Part shown: positions 1 to 11,296 of the stretch, piece by piece
Numbering within the stretch: the first letter of the stretch is position 1
Layout of the letters: every line of letters begins with the position of its first letter
From: Cephalotrichum gorgonifer
Lineage: Eukaryota; Ascomycota; Sordariomycetes; Microascales; Microascaceae
Assembly: GCA_900312665.1 (NCBI GenBank)
Contig: ONZQ02000015.1
Span: 744,001-808,000, forward strand
Length of the DNA stretch: 64,000 bases
Direction: 5' to 3'
Translations under genes and position numbers: made by a program
The notes under the pieces: model-generated
The model's database searches: none
What the model saw: the letters and a program-made list of their open reading frames with translations, nothing else
What the model was told of the DNA's origin: nothing

Positions 1-1384
1 TGAAGAAACGACTCCCGGGCGCTCTACAGATGATACTCCTACCTCCAGTGATTTCCCGGTTTGGCTCCCGAACTGTCTACAGATATTCCAGCCGTTACCC
101 ACGTGGGGGAAGGTCATATAGGAAGTAGTGATGATCTAGTCCTCGTCGCTCTGTCTACTTGACGCAAGGGTCGGGGCGGATGTTGGCTGTGTTTCATAGG
201 CATCTCGTTATTGCCAATTGCTCCCTGGCCTTGTCCCCTTTGTGCGAAGGAGTGTTTAATTTCAAGTGCCTAGACTACATGTATTTTCTGGTAGTGTTTA
301 CCCCGATGTGAAATTATCATGCAAGACGCGAAGGGGGCGTCTAAATCGGAGTGGATCCTGTCCTGGTGAGCCTCTTTCCGACAAAGATGCTAGTGAAATA
401 GCACAGCCCGGCAATGTTGGCAGGTCTTCGGAGCTCGGACTTTAATTGAAGGTGCGTGCCTATCACGAAATTGGGCATCTCTCGGGATGGCTCCTGAGGT
501 GCCGCTAGCAATAGGATAACGAACCCAGGTTTCTATCTTGCAGTGCGATTCTATTGCTTCAAGTCCTTGCCCGGCAACAGAGGCTCATACCCTCCTAAGC
601 TAATAACAGAGCCGCCCCCAGCTATGCACGGCGCCTGTTGTGACCGCAGGCTTGGCTTGCTGTGAGGCTCCGCTTGACAATGAAAGCGCCAAGATATGGA
701 TGGTGGCTGGCTGTCACCGATATACAATGTAGTCTGCCTTGTGATATATTCTAGGTGCTCGTTTAATGCCAGAATGTTTGTTCACTCGTATGCAAGTGTG
801 GAGGCCGATGAGAAATCGGCTCGAACACACGCGCGAGTTTCTTTGTCAGGCGAGCCTAATTTTAGTTGCGGCTATGTGAGAGACAAATGCGGGTTAGACC
901 CCGGCGACCTTAGCCAATGGCATCAAAATTATGAGCGGGTGCTCTCGCCTGGTAGGATTTAAGATGTAGGCGACGGGGGCTGTGCTCGGACTCATCGACG
1001 ATGCTCGGACTTTCAAGGAAATCTAGCCAATAACAGCAACCCTCTTGTGCCAGCCACTCTCAGTTTCTTCATCCTGGTCAACTTTGTTGCTTGGCGAGGG
1101 TCGCATTCCCAAGTTCTACCGATAAACTTTGGTACAAGGGGAAAGCTCCGCCTTGCCTTACGAAGAGGCTGAGGGAAATGGCAATCTGACAGGATCGCAG
1201 GATCGTAGTGGGATCGACTTCAGTATTCTTCAAGCCAGGCTTGGCAGCAATGACCTCTGGCACGCTCCAGACGATTTTCACTCAACACTTGAACGGAAGC
1301 AATTAGAAATATTCCAATATGTTACTCTCGACGAGTATATATATCTGTTGGTATCCTCGCTTTTTGAGCACCTTCGATATCATT
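1..1384. other. Intergenic, no gene recognised
   Basis: All six frames are interrupted often, and the longest open stretch (696-962) shows no family motif, signal peptide or convincing splice neighbours. The last part is probably the promoter and leader of the secreted protein gene at 1512. Confidence 0.6.
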
Positions 1385-1416
1385 CACTCAAGCACTCAAG
1401 CACTCAAGCACTCAGG
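1385..1416. repeat. Tandem 8-base repeat (CACTCAAG x4)
   Basis: Four head-to-tail copies of CACTCAAG, the last with one change (CACTCAGG). They lie about 100 bases upstream of the start codon at 1512, so probably in the promoter or 5' leader of that gene. Tracts like this often vary in copy number by slippage. Confidence 0.85.
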
Positions 1417-1511
1417 CACAACAGAATCCACACCTCAACCTACACTTCTTTACCACTCTGGCAATATCCGCACCAAAAACCTTCTAGCCGTCTTCGCTCC
1501 TGTCCTCCACT

Positions 1512-2060
1512 ATGTCTTCCATCTCCACCATTATCCCCGTGGCCTTGACCATCCTCGCCGCCACAGTCCAGCAGACCTACGCCCTAGGCTGCTACAACAG
1601 TGGCTACGGATTCGACTGGCTCCACGGAGGCAAGTCCGACCTCACCCAGGAAGTCATCAACGACATCCACACGACCTGCTCGATGGTCGCCGGCAAGATA
1701 ATCAGGCCGAACGAGCCCTTCTGGCATTGCACCAACTGGGAGAAGACGATCCCAGACAACGTCGGATGCTACGAGTCCTGTACGGACGGATGCGCCGCGA
1801 CTCCGGGAAGGGGCGGCAGCAACTTCCTCTGCACCATCGGCTGCGACCCGAACTGCGAGCACGCGCCCGAGGGCGGGTTCAACCATATCGACTGGGCCAT
1901 CGAGATCCGCGACGGCCAGACGGAGCACGAGATCACCTACGAGCAGTGCTCCGAGGCCTTCAACATTGAGCGTTCCGGCTGCCAGTCGGGTAGCGAGCAG
2001 AACCATCACGGATTTTGGTTCAGGATCGACCCTAACTCGGGGGCATGTCCCAACTTTTAA
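1512..2060 (+). CDS. Small secreted cysteine-rich protein, glycan-binding Y3-like candidate
   Basis: The product is 182 residues from one uninterrupted exon. Residues 1-24 look like a secretion signal: a hydrophobic stretch (VALTILAATVQ) and a likely cut after TYA, so the mature protein would begin LGCYNSG. The mature part is rich in cysteines, including a dense CYESCTDGC segment, as expected for a disulphide-stabilised extracellular protein. The opening GCYNSG, the HIDWAIEIRDG stretch, and the C-terminal ITYEQC and GFWFRIDPNSGAC segments resemble, from memory, the fungal family annotated as Y3-like glycan-binding proteins; this is family recognition, not a search result. If right, it would bind glycans outside the cell, in the wall or at a host surface. 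Its size, signal and cysteine content also fit a candidate effector. Translation starts at the first ATG before the signal peptide. Confidence 0.7.
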   Translation: MSSISTIIPVALTILAATVQQTYALGCYNSGYGFDWLHGGKSDLTQEVINDIHTTCSMVAGKIIRPNEPFWHCTNWEKTIPDNVGCYESCTDGCAATPGRGGSNFLCTIGCDPNCEHAPEGGFNHIDWAIEIRDGQTEHEITYEQCSEAFNIERSGCQSGSEQNHHGFWFRIDPNSGACPNF

Positions 2061-2701
2061 AGCGGGCGTTGTTGGTAGGATTTTATCTCCGGTACTACAA
2101 AAGGTCGCTTTTTTTTGGTCTTTCTTTTGGCGTCGTTCAGCTGGGCTCGGGGTGAAGGTGTTAGATAGGGGTGACTATGGTTCCGATAGGATTAGAATAC
2201 TAAGAAAGCTGCAAGAGTGGTTGCTCTGGCGTTCTTTAGGCGTTTGACTCAATACACCGGTTATCCATTACGCTCCCTGCCTCTGTCTACTAGTGATAGT
2301 GATATTTTCAAAACAACCTCGGGATACACTCGGGTCTGCTGAACGACTGGCTGCAGAAGGAACGTAGAGACTCGCACCTATGAACAGAACACTCATTAAA
2401 GTTACAACTTGTACGCATAGAAAAGTTGTTGAAGGCGCGCTTCTATTTAAATTCTCCGTATACCGGGTAGGCCAGCTAGCCTGCTGGAACTATCAATCAA
2501 CAAAGATTACTGCTTCGAAGCGAATTCAGTCAGGACTTGTCCAAAGGGAGGAAGAGAAGTAAGCTAGCTCACTGGCCCCTATCCTTGTTCAAATCTTCTC
2601 ACACCGTACCAAGGAAACCCTCCTCAAACCTTCCCTCCACGGAAAATTGACATGATCCATCCCATGATGGTCCCAGCTCAGACACCTCCGTATCAGACAT
2701 C
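2061..2701. other. Intergenic between convergent genes
   Basis: This holds the 3' ends of the Y3-like gene (plus) and the CVNH gene (minus). The open frames here (1966-2247, 2380-2562) lack any recognisable motif. Nothing else seen. Confidence 0.55.
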
Positions 2702-3453
2702 CTAGTCAGTAGAGTTCCTAACCGGGTGGTGACCATCTACATGAATGTCCCAATCCACATCATCAAAATCAAGGTCGTCAAGATCATTGGCGCCATAGGC
2801 ATCATCGGCCTCGTCAACTCCGTCGATGCTCCGACCGTGGACATCGCCCTCATAAGTAGACACGAATTTGGAGCAGTGCCCCTTTCCACAGCACATGAAG
2901 CCGTCCTCATTTGAGATGAACTCATCTTTCGTGCAGGACGAATAAAGTCAGTGAGCCTGCTTGACAGGGCCAACTTAAGAACACACCGGGTGCATGTCTT
3001 ACCGAGGTCGATCTCGCTTCGCGGGAAGAAGCCCGACGAATTCTTGCAAAAGCAGGTCATTATAGAGGTTCCCAGGTTGAATCGGCACTCGTCACAAGAC
3101 TTCTCACGGTCAGCTGCGGCTTCATCAAGCCGGATATAAAGGGCGTGTGAGCATTACCTTGTCCAGCGCTCCCCTGCTCGAAGAAATTAGGAAATGTTCA
3201 AAATAATCTTCAACGGTATAGGGACCCCTTACCCCTGCTGGGCTACTGCATGACCGTCGTGGTTCGCAATGCATTTCCCCAGGTCGAGCTCAGTGTACCG
3301 TTCCTGAGAGGCGGCGACCCTCTGCTGGCAGATGGCGCTCACGATCATTCCCCGGCCGCCTTCCGCTTTGATGTCGCGGCAGCTGTCGAAGAAACCGGCG
3401 TCGGTTACGGCCCACATGCTGATAAAGGCGGTGAAGAAAATTATTCCGTGCAT
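2702..3453 (-). CDS. Secreted CVNH-domain (cyanovirin-N homology) lectin-like protein, four exons
   Basis: I rebuilt four exons: 3453-3233, 3173-3158, 3099 (or 3102)-3003 and 2925-2702, giving about 185 residues in frame. Residues 1-19 are a signal peptide ending TDA. The rest follows the two-repeat CVNH fold: repeat one has SCRDIKA and LDLGKCIANHDG; repeat two has SCDECRFNL, CFCKN and IDLDEFISNEDGFMCC. CVNH proteins bind mannose-rich glycans and are common as secreted or intracellular fungal lectins. After the domain comes an acidic tail rich in Asp (ANDLDDLDFDDVDWD), not part of the usual fold. Exon 2 is only 16 bases. Exon 3 can begin at two adjacent AGs (GAGAAG), which would add or drop one lysine, and the acceptor before exon 4 (GAAAG) is weak, so junctions need RNA support. 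The domain call is strong because the repeats line up across all junctions. Confidence 0.75.
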
Positions 3454-6400
3454 CGTGGTGGCTGGGTCTGGCTGGGTCGTTGCATTTGCTGGGTTATGCT
3501 GTCGCTGTCACTTTGCTGTGGCTGTCTGGTGTGCCTGCAACCGGGGCAGAGGGCGGGACTTTATAGAGACACTCTATCGAATTGTGCGAGAGGTAACATT
3601 GGGGTCCAGATAGGAGGAATGCGATATTCCGAATCTCTTGGCGCTGAACAATACGAAGCACATTCCGAGCCTCGGTAGCCGGTGCATATAATGAGGCTCT
3701 ATTCACAAGGTGTCACGATCATGAAGCAAGGGAGAGTACAGCAGACCGGCGTCTCGTATGTTTCATGGCCGATCGTTAGAAATGTATCTTTCCCCACGTG
3801 CCACAATCGCCCCCTCCCAAATGCATCAGAGGAAGAGTGTGTCCTGAGGAATGGGGATGCCTTTATAATACAGGAGTGAAGGCCCAGAACCTTTGGCATG
3901 GGGGCCGGAGGGGACCTAAGGTAACGAACAGTACATTGGAGTCGACAGAACAATGGTAAAGAGGGAGCATAATCGCTGCGGCTCGACATGTTCGGGGGGA
4001 GGGGGACATTCAACTCCCTGTCCTTAGATACAGGCTCTGAATTGGTTTGAAAGACCAAGAAAACCATTACTGCCTACTACCCCATATTTTCCGACAGAAC
4101 CGGCATTCCAGAGACTCGCTCAGTGAGCTGGTCACCAGAAGTTCCGCATCCCGGGAAGCAGTGATACTGGAAGATTACCTGCAGTTATGACCACATCACA
4201 ACCCAGAGGGTGTTGAGTGAACTTACCTTGGCGATCCTGAGAATGAAGCCTCCCGGGCATCTTTCTGCCAGTGACCCGGAAGCATCGTCACGGTCGCTCC
4301 CCTGAGGATCTACAGTCTCTCTCAGAGAATCAGGCAACTCTGCGCAGTTAGCCCATATAGCCCCTTTAGGCTCTGGAGTACACGACCGTCCTGTACAATC
4401 AGAATGTCTAGGCCAGAGGATGGGGGTAGTGATCGTTACAAGCCATTAAGATACCACACGTACCCTTACAGGTGCTCCTTATTGGAGCTCTACCCCGACG
4501 GAATTTTCACACAGGGGTGCTGGCACGTACCCTAACATAACCCAAACCAGCGAAAAAGCGCGTAATCGTAAGGAAGTATCTTTACCTCATTCTTGTTGCC
4601 ATTCAGAATCGGAGCTAGAACATATAGGTTGAACACCAAGGAAAGTTGATGAAATTAGATCTCTTAAGGGGTTGTAAATTGTCCTCCCAATATGTGGCTG
4701 TCCCAAAACCACTCCATCCAATGAAACTATCCATTACACCATCTCCATCATTTGCTCCCCCAACGGAAATCATAACATCGCACATCGCCATCTGAACCAG
4801 CCTCGTGCTTAATCAACACGGGCATGGGATGATACAAAAGTTGCAGGGAATTGGACACGGAATGATGAAGCAAAACCTCCCAGGGCAGGCTTCACCCCCT
4901 CCCCGAAGCCTCCCTTGCGATTCCAGGGTAGAATCGTCAACAGGGGCGGTGTGAGGCTCTAGAGATCGAGAATGTCAGCTTCTGGAGCCGGACTTGCTAA
5001 AGACTAGGAATGGTCGAGTCGTGGCCGGGCTTACGCATTGGCTGGTGAGCGCTGGGTTGCGTCATCTGCAGGGTCGCAGGGGCAGGTGCGGGATATTGCT
5101 TGTCGCTGTTGCCATGGGGCTTTGTTTGAGACTCGAAAGGCGACATGGTTATGTTGTAGATGATACAGCTATACGTTGTTGGGATGGTAGGCCGAGTGAG
5201 AATGTTTTGAAGCTGGCAAGATTGGAGATACGTAAGGGGAGAAGGGAAAGCTGCGATCAAGTAATCTGTTCTCCCCCAGCCGCAGCTGACGAAACACGCG
5301 CCCGGTTCGAAGATAAGCGGGTCTCGGCATGTGTCATACCCATACACCGCCTCAAATAGCGGGTCGAGATGATGCTTGTTTTCATGGGGGGGCCCCACAG
5401 CGGCCTATATGGGACTAGTGAGACTATTAGTGGAGTTCAGCCATATGTCTCAAGTCTTACGGGTGGGTCACATGGCGGTAAATACATGAGGATGATTCGA
5501 GTACAAATTCCCGAGGATGGACCACACAAGGTTACCCCTTGTTGGCACCGCTACGCAGCCACGAAACCAGACCTGGACCTCTCCAGTGCGACTGCGATCT
5601 GACAAGATCATCCCTGGCCACTGAATTTTGCAGGACGAGTACTTTGATGGACAAGGCATCAGGCGTGGACTACCCACAGGCACCAATGTTACGTCGCTTC
5701 GCTCAAAAGGTAGCGGACTATGCATGGCCCACCACGCGGCTGGTGGCTTGAGAGGCGCACTTAGTGAGGATAGGAGGAGGTCAGCGGGGTAAAAGGATGG
5801 GTCGTTTCATGACGCGCCTTGCTTATTCCGCCCAGAATCGAAGATCATGTATAACCGAAGACTACGGAGTATGGTACTCGGAGCGGCAAAGGAGAGGTTG
5901 CGCCTTGGCGTTGCTACCCACACCCATGCAATTGTGTAGTAGCCGCGTGGATATACGCTAATCAAGTCACTGAATCTGAATACCCTCAAAATCTTCCATC
6001 GTCTGGCCTGCCATCAGTGGACTTGACTGGGTGGCACGAGGGTATGGTAATCGCATACCTCGTATTAAAACATTCCGTCCTCTGTACAAAATTACCCAGA
6101 TCGTGCCGTCGACGAGTTTCTCCAAACCGTCCTTCTCGGTATAGTTGTCAATTCGTAATGGCCCGCCAGTAAAGCTTGATACAAAATACGGGATAAGTAG
6201 CAAGGAGACACATATTCATCCGAACAACCCATATCCACCCGTGGTAGTTGGCTAGAGCAAACTCACTACGAGCCATGACCATAGATGAGAGCTAGCCAGA
6301 GATAAATGTGCAATGTACAGTGAAATTCATGTTCATGGTCCTCTTTATAACCTCAAACTCTTATCTGGTAGAAATCGTCGTGCGGCTTGAATACTTGAAT

Positions 6401-6767
6401 ACAATGTGCAGAATCGTGTGCAGTACCGACATCACATCACTTCGACCAGAGACCAGTTAAAACGCCGCGTCAAGGATGACTCATTGCGTCCACCCCCGAG
6501 GCCTCCCCCGCACTCACTCAAATGCAGTTTCGTCATTGTCTTCCATCTCTGTAACTTTAGATGTAAAGATTCCCCGAACAAGGCCATAGCTGAAGACTGC
6601 ATCGGCTTCTGTCAACAGGTGGTCACGGATAAAGACGACTATCGCGGACGCGACGACCCCAGGTCCACGACAACCTTGAGAGCCATGACGTTCGCAGCTG
6701 ATACAACGAAACGCGACAACCATAGGACGGCATCCATTCATGGACGACTGTGTTGAAGTTTTCATCA
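3454..6767. other. Gene-poor region, 3.3 kb
   Basis: The open frames (for example 3250-3678, 3699-4067, 4994-5398, 6406-6756) are short, overlap on both strands and show no domain, signal peptide or transposase motif. No RNA gene seen. The last few hundred bases probably carry the promoter of the deaminase gene. Confidence 0.55.
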
Positions 6768-9518
6768 ATGGCGTCGCCGATCGCCTCCCTACCACACGAG
6801 TTTGCCCGCGTCGTTTGGGCATCTCATATCCTGTCATATCTAAATCCTTATACTGAGACCAGGTCAGATAAGCATCCACAAGCGACCATAAGCCCCAGTG
6901 TCCACCAGAACGTGGACAGTGACGAAGATGACGATCTAGACGATGATGCCGATATCGAAACAGCATCGCAAATTATGGAGCTCTTGACACCATATGACAC
7001 AAACGTCCGCGAAAAGTTTCTCAATTGCGTAGCCGAGTTGCTCTCTCACTCAAAGGGCGGCGCGACCGTCACGGCTGCCGCTTTGAGAGAAAAGGAGGAC
7101 TCAGTGGAGGTGGATTTGTCGCGAAATGCTGGGTTCGGAGCACTTGATGAGAGGTATCTGTCCTTACTGGCAGGATTTCTAGCATCTGCGGATATTGGTA
7201 AGTGGGTACAGGTAAATTGTTGTTTTGTTTGTTCGGGGACTAAATCGAGAAAGTCGACTCAGCCGCCGACCAGGTAGAGACGAAAGAAGGCTTTCGTTCT
7301 TTCCTGGAAACGACCATCGATCTCAACGCGAATAGACTCGACTTCTGGTTCCAGAAGGCAAAGGACCTGGTAAAAGGGGCACCCTTGCGACTATCTCCCC
7401 CGGAATCTTCGGAATGGCCCTACCATTCTGAGCATTCTACCGCATCAGAGAGACCAAACCCAGCCGTGGTCGAATCCCTTTTGTTGAAGACCAGCTCCTG
7501 GGATATCTCACAAACGGATTCAAGTCAAGCCAATGCAGCAAGGTGCCTAATTGTAACTTTGTCAGGTGCTGCCATTAGCTCCCCTGAGAGTACACGGGTG
7601 CGACTCCGGTACCTTGTGCCCTCCGCCGATCCGAGCAAGATAGTCTTTTGGTGGAGGCGTTTAGCGAGGCCAGTCACAATTCTCCGCACCCTGGCCGCCA
7701 TTGCGAAGTTATTCCCCAACTTCCGCAGCGTCCAATTCATTCCACTGAGAGTGCCTCCTTGTATCAAGCTGCGAACCAACCAGATCCCTGAAATCGGGAA
7801 AGCCTGGCAGAGTCTCGACCTTCCTAGCCCCAATGACTGTACTACATCCCCTACTCTAAACGGCCTCAAATTCAGACGTGACTGCTCCCGTGACCTTACG
7901 GTCCATTGCGAAATCCAGCTCCTCACGCGCTACGAAGTAGAACCTTCGTTGGCACCCACACTGGCATACTTTGGCTGCAGCAAGAAGGCCTGCTTCCTCT
8001 GCCATAAATTCCTCTCACTATCGGCACTGAAGCCCCGTGTCCGAGGCGGACATGGAGTTTGCTATCCGAATTGGGCTCTGCCTCCAGGATGCACAAAGTC
8101 CATTATGGCACGCGACAGACTGACGGAGCTATGCAACATTATCAAGGGACAGATCATGTTGCTCTTGCAGCCGGGCCCTCGTCCAGCGCCCATTATCGTG
8201 CATCAGTCATCTGCCGTTTCCGAGCTGAAAACGGCCGAGATGGTGCATCTGAGGCAGATAACGGCTAACCGGGAGGCAGTGGAGAAACTCACCAGGGGCC
8301 ACCGGGAGAGGATGCAGATTCTGTAATACCAACCCGAGATTCTCCAGTCCCGGCGAAATGCGTACTAATCCCAACCCGTGTAGATTGGATCCTAGATCTG
8401 TGGGGCCACAGAATATCGTGTGCTCAGATATACGAGCAATTTGTGCAATGTGTCAATGGCCTATAAGCAAGCGATGTACCGGCTGCTTTGCGAGTCGGTA
8501 CTGTTCTAAGAGATGCCAGTCGATTGACTGGCCGTCTCACAAGTTACTCTGCCGCCATTTTATCCCGTTTGTCGAGTCCCGCCCCTGGGAGCATTGGAGG
8601 GTGGGAATCTGGTTCCAGAGAGACAAGGACAGGCCACGACTGGTCTGGGTTGCCTTTTCCCACTCGGAGGTAACGATGTACCGCCCCTATTTCGACCACT
8701 TTCTCGGTCCACAGCACTCGCTACTCTGGACACTTCCTTTTACGACGAACCCAAGACGGGGGATCGGCTTAGGATATCATATTACGATATACTACACTGA
8801 TTACGATGAGATTCCCAACAAGTCTGTGCACAGAGCGGTGGAAGCGTGTCATGGAATGACTCTCCCTACCACTATGTACGGCAACTACGTCGCCGTATGC
8901 GGGCCACCACTCCGTAGCGTCACAGAGCACAGTGATATGACGCTTATGGACTTCCGGCACACACTCGACTTCTTCAGTACCTATTTCGATGATACAATTC
9001 ATGATATTCCCAGCGCACAGGGCGTCTCAGCCCTCAAAATCAGCAGCCCGCTTGAGCATATGCTTTATGGACGGGGGACTTTTACTTCTGTCTGGGTAAA
9101 TAGGGGTTTTGTGAGCACAAGCAGGGTCTCGGAGTTGTCAGCGGTGCTGTTAGGATACGAGATTAGGGTGTGCCAGTTGAAGGAAACAGAGATGGAGCGT
9201 CAAAGCGATATCAACGCCGAGGGAAGCGATTGGGATAATCCGTATACTAAGGTGCTTATGTTTGATATTGATCCATCTGGAGAGGGCTGGGGGAAAATGA
9301 ACCGTTGGGATACCAAGGGGAGTGCGATTTTATTGCGGGAGGACGGGCTGGACCTGGATACAGAGTTGGCGGAGAACATGTGCAGGTATGCTGTGGATGA
9401 GCTACAGCCCCTATTCGAGAAATCCCTCAAAGGGGAGGTCTCCCGCTCTGATATTCTAGCGGAGATCTCGCAGATGAGAATGAGCGAGTGGATAAAAGGG
9501 AAGAAGAGGACGACATAG
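6768..9518 (+). CDS. OTT_1508-like deaminase fused to a MYND zinc finger, three exons
   Basis: Exons 6768-7197, 7263-8322 and 8384-9518 total 2,625 bases and read in frame as 874 residues; an upstream ATG at 6750 would add six. Intron 1 starts GTAAGT and ends CTCAG. Intron 2 is GTAATA, TACTAATC branch-point-like sequence, TAG. Residues 1-300 hold an acidic patch and helical sequence. A deaminase-fold core follows: VHCEIQLL (His 358, Glu 360) and CSKKACFLC (Cys 387, Cys 390), the zinc-binding and proton-shuttling set of the nucleic-acid/nucleotide deaminase superfamily, then HGVCYPNWALP, typical of fungal OTT_1508-like members. A MYND finger (about 517-553; CAMCQW, CTGC, YCSKRCQ, H and C) follows, usually a protein-interaction module. 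Residues 554-874 match nothing I know. The substrate is unknown; bacterial relatives are predicted toxin domains. If intron 2 were not removed, translation would stop at 8326 and the MYND part would be a separate frame only 31 bases away. Confidence 0.8.
8323..8383 (+). other. Intron joining the deaminase exon to the MYND exon
   Basis: The 61-base intron has donor GTAATA, a TACTAATC branch-point-like site 14-20 bases before the end, and acceptor GTGTAG. The exon before it ends with two bases (CT) of a codon and the exon after supplies A, giving Leu, then continues LDPRSVG in the MYND frame. The in-frame TAA at 8324-8326 lies inside the intron. Confidence 0.8.
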
Positions 9519-9721
9519 CAACCTCAAAATTTATGTCTTGGTAATGTTCGATTCGTTAGTAGAATGATAATCGACTCACGGGTCTCAAGATTGGTGCCAC
9601 ACGCCGGCTATGGAATAAGCCATTATCAAGATGCTAATCATATATATACAACAGGTAACTATTATCAGAAATTCTCGCTATAACAACGCTCATTATGCAA
9701 ACCCAACTCAGCATATACATA

Positions 9722-11296
9722 TTAAGCCCTCATCTCATACCTGACGCCCTTGCCAATACTAACGTCGGCTTCCAAAAGCGGCATAACCTTCGACCGACAG
9801 ATGAGCTTGTATCCAGCGTACAAGACGACCCAAAGAATAACGCTAATGTAGTAGACAAAGAAATCGCTCGTGTCCCACTGGATGAACACCGTGAACCCGG
9901 AAGTGAGGACGATCAGCGTGTTCATGAACAGACCGTACCATGACAACCACGGTTGCCAGGGTGCGCGATAGGGTAGCCCCTTGCGATCGATGCCCTGAGC
10001 CTTGGTGATCGCCAGGAAGCGGATATGGCAGACGTTGATGCCGGCCCAGGTGATAATGGCGCTCGTGGAGCTGATGTTTAGCAGCCACGTGAAGGCCTTC
10101 TCTCCGTTCGCGGATAGATTCAGAAACCCAAGGAGGCCCATAAGAGAGCACAGAGCGACGGAGACGTAAGGGGTTCCGTAGCGGTTCGTGCGCTTGACGA
10201 AGGCGGGTGCCAGGCCTTCCTCGCCCAGCGCCACGAGGATGCGGCTGCTGGAGTAGACGTTCGAGTTGGCAGCGGTCAGGACGGCGGTGAGGAGAACGGC
10301 GTTGATGATATGGGCGAGGACGGGAACGCCGGCGCGCTTGGCGATGAGGACGAGAGGGGAGGCAGACGCGTCGGTAGCGTCGGTACCGAGGTCCTCTAGG
10401 TCGTAGGGGAGGTTTATGCCCACAAAGAAAACGGTCAACAGGAACAGGACGAAGATGCCCCAGAAGGTCCACCGGATAGCGGAGGGGATGGCCTTCTCCG
10501 GGTTCTTGGTCTCACCCGCGCCGACACCCACCAGCTCCGCGCCCTGGAAGGTGAAGGCGGCGGTGACCAGGACGGCCCAGAAGCCGACGAACTTGCCGGT
10601 CGCGCCCTCGACCATGTACTCGGCGAAGGGGCCCGGGTGGTGCCAGTACTTGAAACCGATGTAGCCCTCGTCGCCGACGCCGGCGTTGACGCAAATGGCG
10701 AAGATGATGAAGCCCATGACGGTGACGACCTTGATGCTGGAGAACCACATCTCGATCTCGGCGAACCAGCGGACGGGGAGGAAGTTCACCGCACTGAAGA
10801 TGAACCAGAACACAGCGATCCAGACGGCGATGTTGAGATTGGGCAGCCAGTACTCGATGATGAGACCTGCGGCCGTGAGCTCCAGCGCGTAGGTGATGGC
10901 CCAGCTGAACCAGTACATCCACCCCATGGAGAAGCCGAGGGCGGGGTCGACGAGGCGGGTGGCGTAGATGGTGAAGGAGCCCGCGACGGGCATGAAGGCG
11001 GCCATCTCGCCGAGGCTGACCATGACGGAGAAGACGACGCTACCGATGAAGGCGAAGGCGATGAGGAGCGAGACGGGGCCGGCGGTGGCGAGCGCGTTCC
11101 CGAGACCGATGAAGATGCCCGTCCCGATGGTGCCGCCGATGGCGATGAACTGGAGGTGGCGGCTGCTCAGGGACCTCTCGAGCCCCGCCTCACCGATCTC
11201 GACGTCGCCCGAGCTGTTGTTCCCGTACATGGCACTTGCGGGGCCAACGGCTGGGCTCGGCGGGCCGGTCTTTTCCGTAAAAACCCCGTCTGACAT
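9722..11296 (-). CDS. Amino-acid permease (APC superfamily, fungal YAT type)
   Basis: A single exon encodes 524 residues, the usual length for fungal amino-acid permeases. After a hydrophilic N-terminus (about 45 residues) comes the family signature RHLQFIAIGGTIGTGIFIG in TM1, then SLGEMAAFMPVAGSF and about 12 membrane segments. The GTGTFIG-like helix break and the E-A-F-M-P sequence belong to the amino-acid/H+ symporters of the plasma membrane. FTFQGAELVGVGAGETKNP matches the conserved TM6-loop region involved in substrate recognition in GAP1/DIP5-type carriers. The protein should import amino acids with protons; the specific substrate cannot be read from sequence. It converges with the deaminase-MYND gene, whose stop is about 200 bases away. 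Overlapping frames on the plus strand are shadows of its GC-rich codons. Confidence 0.92.
   Translation of the reverse strand: MSDGVFTEKTGPPSPAVGPASAMYGNNSSGDVEIGEAGLERSLSSRHLQFIAIGGTIGTGIFIGLGNALATAGPVSLLIAFAFIGSVVFSVMVSLGEMAAFMPVAGSFTIYATRLVDPALGFSMGWMYWFSWAITYALELTAAGLIIEYWLPNLNIAVWIAVFWFIFSAVNFLPVRWFAEIEMWFSSIKVVTVMGFIIFAICVNAGVGDEGYIGFKYWHHPGPFAEYMVEGATGKFVGFWAVLVTAAFTFQGAELVGVGAGETKNPEKAIPSAIRWTFWGIFVLFLLTVFFVGINLPYDLEDLGTDATDASASPLVLIAKRAGVPVLAHIINAVLLTAVLTAANSNVYSSSRILVALGEEGLAPAFVKRTNRYGTPYVSVALCSLMGLLGFLNLSANGEKAFTWLLNISSTSAIITWAGINVCHIRFLAITKAQGIDRKGLPYRAPWQPWLSWYGLFMNTLIVLTSGFTVFIQWDTSDFFVYYISVILWVVLYAGYKLICRSKVMPLLEADVSIGKGVRYEMRA

Noticed and set aside
10637..11293. 218-codon frame on the plus strand
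   Set aside because: Shadow of the amino-acid permease, with low-complexity Asp/Gly/Glu-rich content.
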